Shown: piece after piece, positions 24,932 through 32,935 of the stretch
Layout of the letters: every line of letters starts with the position of its first letter
Position numbering within the stretch: the first letter of the stretch is position 1
Source: an uncultured Eubacteriales bacterium
Lineage (GTDB): Bacteria > Bacillota > Clostridia > Lachnospirales > Lachnospiraceae
DNA length: 49,568 nt
Assembly (NCBI GenBank): GCA_900315015.1
Contig: OMXJ01000025.1
Location: 1 to 49,568 of the forward strand
Direction of reading: 5' to 3'
Made by a program: the position numbers and the translations under genes
The notes under the pieces: generated by a model
What the model saw: the letters and a program-made list of their open reading frames with translations, nothing else
Databases searched by the model: none
Told to the model about the DNA's origin: nothing

Positions 24932-25825
24932 ATGGGAAAGAAGACTATTTTTACAGGAGCAGGTGTAGCAATTGTTACACCATTTAATGCAGATGGAAGC
25001 ATTAATTATGATGAATTTGGCCGCATAATCGAAGATCAGATAAGCGGTGGCACAGACGCAATCATCGTTTGTGGAACTACAGGTGAATCAGCAACCATGA
25101 CAGAAGAAGAGCATATGGATGTTGTTAAATACTGTATTGACAAGGTTAATAAGAGAGTACCTGTTGTTGCAGGAACAGGTTCAAATTGTACTGCTACAGC
25201 AGTAAAGCTTTCAAAGATAGCTGAAGAATATGGTGCAGACGGAATTCTTTCAGTTACTCCTTACTATAATAAGGCAACTCAGGCTGGCCTTGTTGCTCAT
25301 TTTGGAGCTATTGCAGAGGCTATTAATATTCCTATTATCCTCTACAACGTACCTAGCCGTACAGGCTGCAACATTCAGCCAGAGACAGTTGCAGAGCTCG
25401 TAAAGAAGTATGATAATATCGTAGGTCTTAAGGATGCTACTGGAAATCTCAGCCAGACTGCAAATACAGTTCTTGCTACAAATGGAGAAATTGACATCTA
25501 TTCAGGAAATGATGATCAGATCGTTCCAATTATGTCACTTGGCGGAAAGGGTGTTATTTCAGTTCTTTCAAATGTTGCACCAAAGCAGACACATGATATC
25601 TGCGCAGAATTCTTAAATGGAAATGTTGAAAAGAGCCGCGAGCTTCAGATCAAGTATCTTCCACTTATTCATGCTCTTTTCTGCGAAGTAAATCCTATCC
25701 CGGTTAAGTATGCAATGAATCTTAAGGGATTTGCAGCTGGACCAACAAGACTTCCTCTTACAGAGATGTCAGATGCTCATAAGAAGCTTGTTGAAGACGA
25801 GATGAAGGCAGCAGGCATTATTTAA
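24932..25825 (+). CDS. dapA: 4-hydroxy-tetrahydrodipicolinate synthase
   Basis: 297 residues from ATG 24932. An upstream in-frame ATG at 24917 lies inside the terminator hairpin and would use its Shine-Dalgarno as coding sequence, so it is rejected. The enzyme condenses aspartate semialdehyde and pyruvate. Motifs are GTTGESATMTEEEH, the Tyr of YYNKATQAG, LYNVPSRTGCN, and the Schiff-base Lys in GLKDATGN. It is followed after 59 bp by dapB, and controlled by the lysine riboswitch. Confidence 0.96.
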   Translation: MGKKTIFTGAGVAIVTPFNADGSINYDEFGRIIEDQISGGTDAIIVCGTTGESATMTEEEHMDVVKYCIDKVNKRVPVVAGTGSNCTATAVKLSKIAEEYGADGILSVTPYYNKATQAGLVAHFGAIAEAINIPIILYNVPSRTGCNIQPETVAELVKKYDNIVGLKDATGNLSQTANTVLATNGEIDIYSGNDDQIVPIMSLGGKGVISVLSNVAPKQTHDICAEFLNGNVEKSRELQIKYLPLIHALFCEVNPIPVKYAMNLKGFAAGPTRLPLTEMSDAHKKLVEDEMKAAGII

Positions 25826-25884
25826 TCTGCTGAATTAATTAAAGAATAATCGCATTTTTATAATACGATTGGAGGAAAAGATAT

Positions 25885-26640
25885 ATGGTAAGAATTATTA
25901 TGTCAGGCTGCAATGGCCGCATGGGACAGGTTATCTCAGGAATTGTTGAGGCAGATAGCGACGCACAGATTGTTGCAGGTGTAGATATTTTTACAGAAAA
26001 GAAGAATTCATATCCTGTTTATAAGTCAATAGATGAAGTTAAGGAAGAGGCGGATGTTGTAATCGATTTCTCAAATCCTTCAAACCTTGACAGCCTTCTT
26101 GCAGCAGGAGAGGCTAAAGGACTTGCCCTTGTTCTTTGCACAACCGGCTATAGCAAGGAACAGCTTGATAAGATAAATGAGGCAGCTAAGAAGACAGCTG
26201 TTCTTCGTTCTGCAAATATGAGCGTTGGTGTAAATGTTCTCTTTAAGCTTGTCGCAGAGGCTACAAAGGTGCTTTCCGAAAGAGGATATGATATCGATAT
26301 CGTTGAAGAGCATCATAGGAATAAGCTTGACGCTCCATCAGGAACAGCCATTGCCATTGCAGATGCTATTAATGAGGCTGCAAATAATAAGTATGAATAT
26401 GTTTATGATAGAAGCAGCAGAAGAGAAAAGAGACCGGATAATGAAATCGGTATCAGTTCAGTAAGAGGCGGAAGCATTGTAGGTGTTCATGATGCCATTT
26501 TCGCAGGTCTTGATGAAGTTATCGAAATCAAGCATACAGCATATTCACGTGCTATATTCGGAAAGGGTGCTGTAGCAGCAGCTAAGTACCTTTTAGGAAA
26601 GGGTGCAGGAATGTATTCAATGCAGGATGTAATAGCATAA
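25885..26640 (+). CDS. dapB: 4-hydroxy-tetrahydrodipicolinate reductase
   Basis: 251 residues. It reduces the DapA product with NAD(P)H towards diaminopimelate and lysine. GCNGRMGQ is the nucleotide-binding turn, and EEHHRNKLDAPSGTA carries the catalytic His-His and Lys. SSVRGGSIVGVHDAIFAG is the C-terminal signature. GGAGG precedes the start. It is the last gene of the dap operon before a strong terminator. Confidence 0.95.
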   Translation: MVRIIMSGCNGRMGQVISGIVEADSDAQIVAGVDIFTEKKNSYPVYKSIDEVKEEADVVIDFSNPSNLDSLLAAGEAKGLALVLCTTGYSKEQLDKINEAAKKTAVLRSANMSVGVNVLFKLVAEATKVLSERGYDIDIVEEHHRNKLDAPSGTAIAIADAINEAANNKYEYVYDRSSRREKRPDNEIGISSVRGGSIVGVHDAIFAGLDEVIEIKHTAYSRAIFGKGAVAAAKYLLGKGAGMYSMQDVIA

Positions 26641-26723
26641 GTAATTTTGCCGGGTTTTATTTAACGAGGCCTGCTTTAAAATGAAAAGGTGTTTAGAAAC
26701 CTTAAAAGTGAAGTAAAATATTG

Positions 26724-26754
26724 GGCGGTATAGAATTATCTATACCGCCTTTTT
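26724..26754 (+). terminator. Intrinsic terminator of the dapA-dapB operon
   Basis: A perfect 11-bp stem (GGCGGTATAGA with its complement) around an ATTA loop, then TTTTT. Confidence 0.95.
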
Positions 26755-26917
26755 ATTTTTTTATATCTGCTGCCTTATCATATAAGAACACGCTGGTATG
26801 CTGATTTTAGGATAATAGAACTTATAATAAGCATATGCTAACTGACAAAGATTATCAATAAGTCGCGCGGCGCTTTATTATAAAGGATTTGCGCTAGGAG
26901 ACGCCTATATGGGGCTA

Positions 26918-26946
26918 TTGACAATGAATTGTGCTGATTGTATAAT
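26918..26946 (+). promoter_or_regulatory. Perfect-consensus promoter upstream of feoA
   Basis: TTGACA (26918-26923), exactly 17 bp, TATAAT (26941-26946). It lies 130 bp before feoA and 44 bp before the regulated feoA promoter, with no gene of its own. It may be a second, upstream feoA promoter or drive a short RNA. The rest of 26755-27076 shows nothing I can name. Confidence 0.65.
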
Positions 26947-26990
26947 CCATTGTTGGAAAAAGAAATGTGAGAAGTTAATGAAATTTTTTC

Positions 26991-27018
26991 TTGACAATTT
27001 GGAAAAGTGTATTATCAT
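26991..27018 (+). promoter_or_regulatory. feoA promoter
   Basis: A perfect TTGACA (26991-26996), 16-bp spacer and TATCAT (27013-27018), followed within 8 bp by the DtxR-like operator, which would cover the start site. Confidence 0.75.
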
Positions 27019-27025
27019 AGTAATT

Positions 27026-27047
27026 GATGTTAGTGTACACTAACATC
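27026..27047 (+). promoter_or_regulatory. DtxR-like operator 1 (feoA)
   Basis: A perfect 22-bp palindrome with half-site GATGTTAGTGT. It shares TGTTAG-N6-CTAACA with the site at the DtxR-family gene, and most of it with a third site before feoB. The position just after the -10 box fits metal-dependent repression. Confidence 0.82.
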
Positions 27048-27076
27048 TACTTACTATATGATATGGAGGCTTTATT

Positions 27077-27289
27077 ATGTCATTAAATGAAGCAGAGCTA
27101 GGGAAAGAATATGTAATAAAGGATTTAAAGCTTGATGGGGACGAGGATTTAAAGGCGTTTTTGTTTTCTCTTGGCTGTTATAGCGGAGAAAAAATAACTG
27201 TAGTAGACAAGCACAAGAATCTTGTAGTTTCTATAAAGGATGCTCGCTATAACATAGATCCTGATTTAGCAGAAGTAATAGAAATCTAA
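27077..27289 (+). CDS. feoA: Ferrous iron transport protein A
   Basis: 70 residues, an SH3-like FeoA that assists the FeoB iron channel on the cytoplasmic side. The GEKITVVDKHKN segment and the short beta-rich build fit the family. The start follows GGAGG. feoB starts 178 bp later, an unusually long gap that holds a second operator and small hairpins. Confidence 0.88.
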   Translation: MSLNEAELGKEYVIKDLKLDGDEDLKAFLFSLGCYSGEKITVVDKHKNLVVSIKDARYNIDPDLAEVIEI

Positions 27290-27338
27290 TATTTAAGTTT
27301 TGCCTGACCTATGCGGGAGGGCATAAATTTTCACCTTG

Positions 27339-27358
27339 ATGTTAGTGATAACTAACTT
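27339..27358 (+). promoter_or_regulatory. DtxR-like operator 2 (feoB) and intercistronic hairpins
   Basis: ATGTTAG-TGATAA-CTAACTT; one end base of the right half differs from the other sites. Downstream are a small AAAGAC-ATAA-GTCTTT hairpin with extra Ts (27374-27391) and a perfect CCTAATTA/TAATTAGG hairpin (27409-27428). feoB may therefore have its own regulated transcript. Confidence 0.65.
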
Positions 27359-27467
27359 TTAAGGTCGGTTATATAAAGACATAAGTCTTTTTATAATATA
27401 TGGCATAGGCCTAATTATAGCTAATTAGGTGTATGTACGGTTATTTACACAAGATAGGAGACAAAAT

Positions 27468-29465
27468 ATGAGAATTGCATTGACAGGTAATCCTAATAGT
27501 GGAAAAACGACAATGTACAACAAGCTCACCGGCAGAAGTGAGAAGATTGGAAACTGGGCCGGTGTAACAGTCGACAAGAAAGAAAGTCCAATCAAAAAGA
27601 ATTATAATGACACGGAGAATGAATTAATAGCAGTTGATCTTCCAGGTGCTTATTCAATGTCTCCATTTACGTCAGAAGAGAGTATTACAAGCGCTTATGT
27701 AAAAAAAGAACATCCTGATGCTATTATCAACATTGTTGATGCTAGTAACTTAAGCAGAAGCTTATTCTTTACAACACAGCTTATGGAACTTGGTATTCCT
27801 GTAGTTGTAGCACTTAATAAGACTGATGTTAATGAGAAAAAAGGAAATAAGATAGATGCTAAAAAGCTTTCTGAGAAGTTAGGTTGTCCTGTTATTGAGA
27901 CAGTTGCAACAGACGGAAAGGGCTTAAATGAAATTGTAAAGACAGCAGCAGAGCTTTTAGGCAAGGGTCAGAAGGCGCCTTATGATGAAGGAAATGTAAA
28001 TCTTTTAGATAAGGCAGCGGTAGAAGCTTCAGACCGTAAGCGTTTTGAGTTTGTAAATAAAATTGTTAAAGATGTTGAAAACCGTAAGGTTCAGACTAAG
28101 GATAAGAATAAGGGGGATGCTATTGACAAGATCCTTACACATCCTGTTTTAGGTCTTATTATATTTGCAGCTATTATGTTCGTTGTATTCTATGTTTCTC
28201 AGACAACCGTAGGAACCTGGCTTGCAGATTATTTAGTAGGCTGGATCGAGACATTCCAGGGATGGGTAGGCGAAAAAATGGCTGATGCAAACCCACTTCT
28301 TTACGCACTTTTAGTTGATGGTATTATAGGCGGTGTAGGTGCCGTTGTTGGTTTCCTTCCACTTGTTATGGTTATGTATTTCCTCATAGCACTTCTTGAG
28401 GATTGTGGATATATGGCTCGTGCTACAGTTGTACTTGATCCTATATTCAAGCGCGTAGGTCTTTCAGGTAAGTCTGTAATTCCTATGATAATTGGTACAG
28501 GTTGTGGCATTCCAGCTATTATGGCATGTCGTACAATCAGAAATGAAAGAGAAAGAAGATCTACAGCAATGCTTGCAACCTTTATGCCATGTGGTGCTAA
28601 GCTTCCTGTAATAGCTTTATTTGCTGGAGCTTTCTTCCCGGATGCAAAGTGGGTGAGCTTCGTATGCTATATGACAGGTATTGTTCTTGTTCTTCTTGGA
28701 GCACTTCTTATTAAGGCAATCACAGGTATGAAGTACAGAAAGAGCTTCTTCATCATTGAGCTTCCAGAGTACAAGGTACCAAGCCTTATTTTTGCAGTAA
28801 AGTCAATGTTAGAGCGTGGTAAGGCTTATATCGTTAAGGCCGGAACCGTAATTTTAGTATGTAATACAGTAGTTCAGATAATGCAGGCCTTCAACTGGAA
28901 ATTCGAGGCAGTTGAAGAGGGAATGGAGGATACATCAATCCTTGCTTCTGTTGCAGGTCCTTTCGCAGTGCTCTTAATTCCTATCGTTGGTGTTGCAGCT
29001 TGGCAGCTTGCAGCAGCAGCAATCACAGGTTTTATTGCAAAGGAAAATGTAGTAGGTACAATTGCAACAGTTTATGCTATTACTAACCTTGTAGATCCAG
29101 ACGAACTCGAGCTTATCGGTTCTGGAAATGATGTAGCTACAGTTATCGGTATCACAAAGGTTGCTGGTTTAGCTTATCTTATGTTTAACCTTTACACACC
29201 ACCTTGCTTTGCAGCTCTTGGTGCCATGAATTCTGAAATGAAGTCAGCAAAGTGGCTTTGGGGCGCAATCGGATTACAGCTTGCAACAGGCTATACAGTT
29301 GGTTTCCTTGTTTACCAGATCGGAACCCTAATTGTAACTGGCAGCATTGGAGCAGGTTTTGTAGGCGGCTTAATCGCTGTATTATCATTTGCAGGTATCA
29401 TCGCATTTATAATTGTAAACAATCGTAGAAAGATGGCTATGGAGTACCGTTTAAAGACAAGCTGA
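27468..29465 (+). CDS. feoB: Ferrous iron transporter B
   Basis: 665 residues from the ATG with ATAGGAG upstream; this start puts the G-protein P-loop at the very N-terminus as usual. Motifs: G1 GNPNSGKTT, G3 in VDLPGAYSM, G4 NKTD. A linker and the membrane part follow with the two Gate regions (GVGAVVGFLPLVMVMYF, GCGIPAIMACRT and MPCGAKLPVIALF). It takes up Fe(II) under anaerobic conditions. A FeoB-associated Cys-rich peptide and a heavy-metal-domain protein follow in the same operon. Confidence 0.96.
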   Translation: MRIALTGNPNSGKTTMYNKLTGRSEKIGNWAGVTVDKKESPIKKNYNDTENELIAVDLPGAYSMSPFTSEESITSAYVKKEHPDAIINIVDASNLSRSLFFTTQLMELGIPVVVALNKTDVNEKKGNKIDAKKLSEKLGCPVIETVATDGKGLNEIVKTAAELLGKGQKAPYDEGNVNLLDKAAVEASDRKRFEFVNKIVKDVENRKVQTKDKNKGDAIDKILTHPVLGLIIFAAIMFVVFYVSQTTVGTWLADYLVGWIETFQGWVGEKMADANPLLYALLVDGIIGGVGAVVGFLPLVMVMYFLIALLEDCGYMARATVVLDPIFKRVGLSGKSVIPMIIGTGCGIPAIMACRTIRNERERRSTAMLATFMPCGAKLPVIALFAGAFFPDAKWVSFVCYMTGIVLVLLGALLIKAITGMKYRKSFFIIELPEYKVPSLIFAVKSMLERGKAYIVKAGTVILVCNTVVQIMQAFNWKFEAVEEGMEDTSILASVAGPFAVLLIPIVGVAAWQLAAAAITGFIAKENVVGTIATVYAITNLVDPDELELIGSGNDVATVIGITKVAGLAYLMFNLYTPPCFAALGAMNSEMKSAKWLWGAIGLQLATGYTVGFLVYQIGTLIVTGSIGAGFVGGLIAVLSFAGIIAFIIVNNRRKMAMEYRLKTS

Positions 29466-29495
29466 TTTTCCGTCTGAGCAGAAGGAGGATGGATT

Positions 29496-29669
29496 ATGGT
29501 TGATATCATTGCGGCGGTTGTTATAGTAGCTCTTTTTGTAGGAGCTAGCTATTACATCTATAAGGAAAAGAAGAGGGGAAAGCGCTGTATAGGCTGTCCG
29601 ATGGCAGGTCAGTGCCAGAAGGCAAAAGCAGCTTATGAGTGTTCCCACAGAATAGAGAAAGAAAAATGA
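29496..29669 (+). CDS. FeoB-associated Cys-rich membrane protein
   Basis: 57 residues from ATG 29496 (GGAGGAT just upstream). A single TM (IIAAVVIVALFVGASYYIY) precedes a short basic, Cys-rich tail with CIGCPMAGQC and a final Cys. This is the small partner found next to feoB in many Firmicutes, thought to assist iron entry. Its stop overlaps the next start (ATGA), so the two are translationally coupled. Confidence 0.85.
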   Translation: MVDIIAAVVIVALFVGASYYIYKEKKRGKRCIGCPMAGQCQKAKAAYECSHRIEKEK

Positions 29670-30034
29670 AAAGTCAGGATTTAATAATTATAATTGTCAT
29701 AGTGATAATTTTGATTCCAGCGATTAATGGAATGATTACCCATATGAAGGGTGAAGGGTCCTGTTGCGGCGGGCCTAAGGAAAAGGCGCCAAGGAAAAAG
29801 ATTGCAGGAAAGCCTTTGAGAAAGCTCATCGTTCATATTGAGGGCATGCATTGTGATAATTGTAAAAATAGGGTTGAGAGGCACCTGAATGATATCGATG
29901 GTGTTGTCGCAAAAGTAAATCTTGCTAAGAAGCAGGCTGAAGTATCCATTTATAAGGATGGGGTACCTGATGACCTGATTAAAAAAACTATAGAAGCACT
30001 TGATTTTCAGGTTACTTCCATGGAAGAAAAGTAA
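29666..30034 (+). CDS. Membrane-anchored heavy-metal-associated (HMA) domain protein
   Basis: 122 residues from the ATG that overlaps the preceding stop. An N-terminal TM (LIIIIVIVIILIPAINGM) is followed by a GSCCGGPKEK motif and a C-terminal HMA domain (about 52-118) with the metal site GMHCDNC. HMA domains usually carry Cu(I) or other soft metals. Here the gene sits at the end of the feo operon, suggesting a membrane-tethered metal chaperone linked to iron uptake. The location inside or outside the membrane cannot be settled from sequence. A terminator follows. Confidence 0.85.
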   Translation: MKSQDLIIIIVIVIILIPAINGMITHMKGEGSCCGGPKEKAPRKKIAGKPLRKLIVHIEGMHCDNCKNRVERHLNDIDGVVAKVNLAKKQAEVSIYKDGVPDDLIKKTIEALDFQVTSMEEK

Positions 30035-30044
30035 AAAGATATTG

Positions 30045-30079
30045 GGTCTTCCCTGAAAATACGCAGGGAGGACCTTTTT
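30045..30079 (+). terminator. Terminator of the feo operon
   Basis: An 11-bp stem (GGTCTTCCCTG with CAGGGAGGACC, one G-U pair), 8-nt loop, TTTTT. Confidence 0.92.
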
Positions 30080-30123
30080 ATTTAATTTAGTGATCATATT
30101 ACATTACTGCTTTACTTAAACAC

Positions 30124-30152
30124 TTGACAAGGCAAGGATTAAGTAGTAAACT
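30124..30152 (+). promoter_or_regulatory. Promoter of the short Fur-like gene
   Basis: A perfect TTGACA (30124-30129), 17-bp spacer, TAAACT (30147-30152). Confidence 0.65.
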
Positions 30153-30229
30153 TTTTATGAGAATAGCGGCTTTTAAGATGAGATTTGTAAATGTATGTGA
30201 ATCACTTAAAGAGGAAGGTAAATGACCAA

Positions 30230-30472
30230 ATGAGCGAGGCACAGGTAATTGAAAAATTAAAAAATGAAGGCTGCAGAATTACTAAACAACGTAGAATTAT
30301 TCTTGAAGTTATATTAAAGAATGATTTTTCTTCTTGTAAGGACATATATTATCAGGTTGCAAAAATTGATTCAGATATCGGTATGGCTACTGTATATCGC
30401 ATGATAAGACAATTAGAGGATCTTGGTGTAATTACAAGAATTGAAACGATTAAGGTAAATGACTCCTTTTAA
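30230..30472 (+). CDS. Fur-family DNA-binding domain protein without the metal/dimer domain
   Basis: 80 residues from ATG 30230; GAGGAAGG lies 11 bp upstream. A competing ATG at 30222 closes after three codons. It contains the complete Fur winged helix: GCRITKQRRIILEVIL and MATVYRMIRQLEDLGVI. It stops where the dimerisation domain with the His/Cys metal ligands would begin. No remnant of that domain follows; the next bases are the promoter of the DtxR-family gene. It could be a small DNA-binding antagonist or an active short regulator, and its place between feo and the DtxR-family gene suggests a metal-response role. Confidence 0.78.
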   Translation: MSEAQVIEKLKNEGCRITKQRRIILEVILKNDFSSCKDIYYQVAKIDSDIGMATVYRMIRQLEDLGVITRIETIKVNDSF

Positions 30473-30482
30473 TTTTGGGGAC

Positions 30483-30514
30483 TTGACTAATATGTTAGAG
30501 TATGCTAACATATT
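30483..30514 (+). promoter_or_regulatory. Promoter with DtxR-like operator 3 (regulator gene)
   Basis: TTGACT (30483-30488), 17-bp spacer, TAACAT (30506-30511). The inverted repeat AATATGTTAG (30489-30498), N6, CTAACATATT (30505-30514) fills the spacer and the -10 box, so a bound repressor would exclude RNA polymerase. Autoregulation is likely. Confidence 0.8.
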
Positions 30515-30588
30515 AAGAGCGGTTTAAGCACGGTTAATAATATAAGGAAAGGAGCTGGCGTTCAAACTGAGAATGAGTATGCGCCAAA

Positions 30589-31041
30589 ATGTTTGACATG
30601 TACGAATCTGGTGAAGATTATCTTGAGACAATATACCTGCTTAGCAAAAAGAATGGAGTGGTTCATTCCATAGATGTTGCTAGAGACCTTGGCTTTTCAA
30701 GACCAAGCGTAAGTAGAGCAGTAGGAATACTGAAAAATGATGGCTATCTTATAATGAATGAGGATTCAGAACTTATTCTTACTGAAAAGGGATTAAAGAA
30801 GGCGATAGAGGTCTTTGATAAGCATAAGGCACTCACTTCGTTTCTTATGCTCACAGCCGGTGTTAATGAGGACATTGCAGAAACAGACGCCTGCAGAATA
30901 GAGCATATCATCAGTCCTGAAACCTATGAGGGAATCAAAAAGTTCATGCGTTCTGATGTAGTGAGAAAGAATGCAGAAAAGCTTCCTAAGTTCATTGATT
31001 ATGAGTCAAAGCCTGTGAGAGGAAGTAAAAAAGAGCAGTAG
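30589..31041 (+). CDS. DtxR/MntR-family metal-dependent regulator
   Basis: 150 residues. The N-terminal winged helix has SGEDYLETIYLLSKKNG and LGFSRPSVSRAVGILKNDGYL. The metal-binding and dimerisation domain follows with E and H residues in DACRIEHIISPETYEGI. It lacks a C-terminal SH3 domain, as in MntR. It probably represses feoA, feoB and itself when iron (or manganese) is bound, since all three carry the same operator. No ribosome binding site lies close to the ATG; AAGGAAAGGAG is about 35-45 nt upstream, and a short frame overlapping the start may couple translation. Confidence 0.9.
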   Translation: MFDMYESGEDYLETIYLLSKKNGVVHSIDVARDLGFSRPSVSRAVGILKNDGYLIMNEDSELILTEKGLKKAIEVFDKHKALTSFLMLTAGVNEDIAETDACRIEHIISPETYEGIKKFMRSDVVRKNAEKLPKFIDYESKPVRGSKKEQ

Positions 31042-31056
31042 AAGAATCAGTAAATT

Positions 31057-31099
31057 TGCCCCGAAGCATTTCAAAGTGCTTCGGGGCATTGTGTTTGTT
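31057..31099 (+). terminator. Terminator after the DtxR-family gene
   Basis: A perfect 12-bp stem (TGCCCCGAAGCA with its complement), 8-nt loop, then a T-rich tail (TTGTGTTTG). Confidence 0.88.
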
Positions 31100-31199
31100 T
31101 GGCTGCTATGCCAAATCAGAATTTTCTTTTATCTCGCACAAAAATACCAGGGCACTTTTTTATTAAGAAAAATGTAAGAAATGAAACTTTGTTAAAATC

Positions 31200-31228
31200 T
31201 TGACAAACTAGGGCAATTTTGCTATAAT
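31200..31228 (+). promoter_or_regulatory. Perfect-consensus promoter of the hydrogenase gene
   Basis: TTGACA (31200-31205), 17-bp spacer, TATAAT (31223-31228). The leader is about 70 nt. Confidence 0.88.
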
Positions 31229-31304
31229 TAAGCGTAGGAGAAATAAAAAATGTGATGAATTTTCGATAGACTAATAGTGTTTGAGTATTCGAAAGGAGAA
31301 TTAT

Positions 31305-32783
31305 ATGTTTGCTGATAAGAATCTTATCGCGCGTAAACATGAAATTCTGTATTATGTATCAAAATATGCATGGGCGGGAGAATTGGAGCAGCACATAGAC
31401 GAGCTGCCAGAATTGCTTAGTCCGGGGCCTCTTTCAAAAACGAGGTGCTGTGTATATAAAGAGCGTGAAATTACCAGAATGAGAATAAAACTGGCTATGG
31501 GACAGCCACTACCAGGAAATGACCCTGATAATATTATTCAGGTCGTACGCGCAGCCTGTGCAGATTGTCCGATTTCATCCTATGTAGTTACAGAAAACTG
31601 CCAGAACTGTCTAGGAAAAGCTTGTATCAGCTCGTGCCGTTTTGGGGCGATATCAGAAGGAGATAGACATTCTAGAATAGATCCGCAAAAGTGCAAGGAA
31701 TGCGGTATGTGTGCTAAGGCGTGTCCTTATAATGCCATTGCTCATCTTCGCAGACCTTGTAAATTCAGTTGCCCCGTTGATGCCATTACCTATGATGAAT
31801 ATGGCATTTCAGAAATCGATAATAGTAAGTGCATAAGATGCGGTCAGTGTATCCATAGCTGTCCTTTCGGAGCAATCGGCTCAAAGGCATTTATTGTACA
31901 GGTAATAAATGAGATTCGTTCGGGAAGGCATGTATATGCCATGGTGGCTCCTGCAACAGAAGGTCAGTACGGTCAGAAGGTTACAATGGGTAGCTGGAGG
32001 CAGGCTATGAAGGAAATCGGCTTTACCGACATGATAGAAGTAGGCCTTGGAGCAGACCTTACAGCTGCAAGTGAAGCAGAGGAATGGTTAGAATCTAAAA
32101 AGGAAGGAAAGAAGAAGGTTACTTCCTGCTGCCCTGGCTTTGTAAATATGGTAAATAAGCATTTCCCTACATTAATCGATAAGGTTTCTACAACTGTAAG
32201 TCCAATGTGCGCTGTATCAAGAATGTTAAAAGCAAAGGATCCAGGCTGCTTTACAGTATTTATCGGTCCTTGCATAGCTAAGAAGTCTGAAGTAATAGAT
32301 CAGAAAATTGAAGGAAATGCAGATGCGGTTCTTACCTATAGTGAAGTTCATGCCATGATGAAGGGCAAGGATGTCATATTCAAGGAATCAGAAAGCTATG
32401 ATTATCAGGAAGCTTCTGTATTTGGAAAGCGTTTTGCAAATTCAGGTGGAGTTACAAATGCATGTCTTCAGTACATGAAGGAGCTTGGAAGTACCGAAGA
32501 GGTGACGGTTGCTGCAGCAAATGGTGCAGCTGAATGTAAGAAGAATCTGCTCTTATTAAAGATGAACCGTCTTCCTGAAGATTTCATGGAGGGAATGGCC
32601 TGCATTGGCGGCTGTGTAGGAGGACCTAGCAGCTTCAGTGAAGAGCTTACTGCAAAGAGAAATAGAGATGCTCTTATTAAGCAGGCGGATAGCCGTAATA
32701 TCGGTGAGAATCTAAAGAATTATGATCTCTCAGGTTTTAATATGCATAGAGACCAACCGGCTTTTAATAATATGCCTTCGTAA
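31305..32783 (+). CDS. Monomeric [FeFe]-hydrogenase, group-B like
   Basis: 492 residues from the ATG after AAAGGAGAA; a longer TTG start has no good site. Four Cys-rich segments before residue 200 form Fe-S clusters, including CKECGMCAKACPYNAI and CIRCGQCIHSCPFGAI. The H-cluster motifs are TSCCPGF, GPCIAKK and MACIGGCVGGP. These differ from the TSCCPxW / MPCxxK of classical group A enzymes and match the group B pattern as I know it. It likely disposes of or oxidises H2 with ferredoxin in fermentation. It sits directly after the iron-regulation genes but has its own strong promoter and terminator and no DtxR-like operator. Confidence 0.92.
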   Translation: MFADKNLIARKHEILYYVSKYAWAGELEQHIDELPELLSPGPLSKTRCCVYKEREITRMRIKLAMGQPLPGNDPDNIIQVVRAACADCPISSYVVTENCQNCLGKACISSCRFGAISEGDRHSRIDPQKCKECGMCAKACPYNAIAHLRRPCKFSCPVDAITYDEYGISEIDNSKCIRCGQCIHSCPFGAIGSKAFIVQVINEIRSGRHVYAMVAPATEGQYGQKVTMGSWRQAMKEIGFTDMIEVGLGADLTAASEAEEWLESKKEGKKKVTSCCPGFVNMVNKHFPTLIDKVSTTVSPMCAVSRMLKAKDPGCFTVFIGPCIAKKSEVIDQKIEGNADAVLTYSEVHAMMKGKDVIFKESESYDYQEASVFGKRFANSGGVTNACLQYMKELGSTEEVTVAAANGAAECKKNLLLLKMNRLPEDFMEGMACIGGCVGGPSSFSEELTAKRNRDALIKQADSRNIGENLKNYDLSGFNMHRDQPAFNNMPS

Positions 32784-32821
32784 GAAAGCGCTAGCAAATA
32801 GGAGATTTGAATAAATGGCTG

Positions 32822-32857
32822 AAAAGGTGCTACAGACAAGGTCTGCAGCACCTTTTC
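32822..32857 (+). terminator. Terminator of the hydrogenase gene
   Basis: AAAAGGTGCT/AGCACCTTTT plus inner CAGAC/GTCTG, with a short loop, ending TTTTC. Confidence 0.9.
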
Positions 32858-32935
32858 TTTGCGCCTTAAAAGAGACTTTTAGAAGAAGCTAGAAGGAGTG
32901 TTCTTTATGCTTTAATGAAATATTATAAAAAATAC

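Noticed and set aside
29666-30034. FeoC
   Set aside because: FeoC is a small winged-helix protein; this one has a TM helix and an HMA domain with GMHCDNC.
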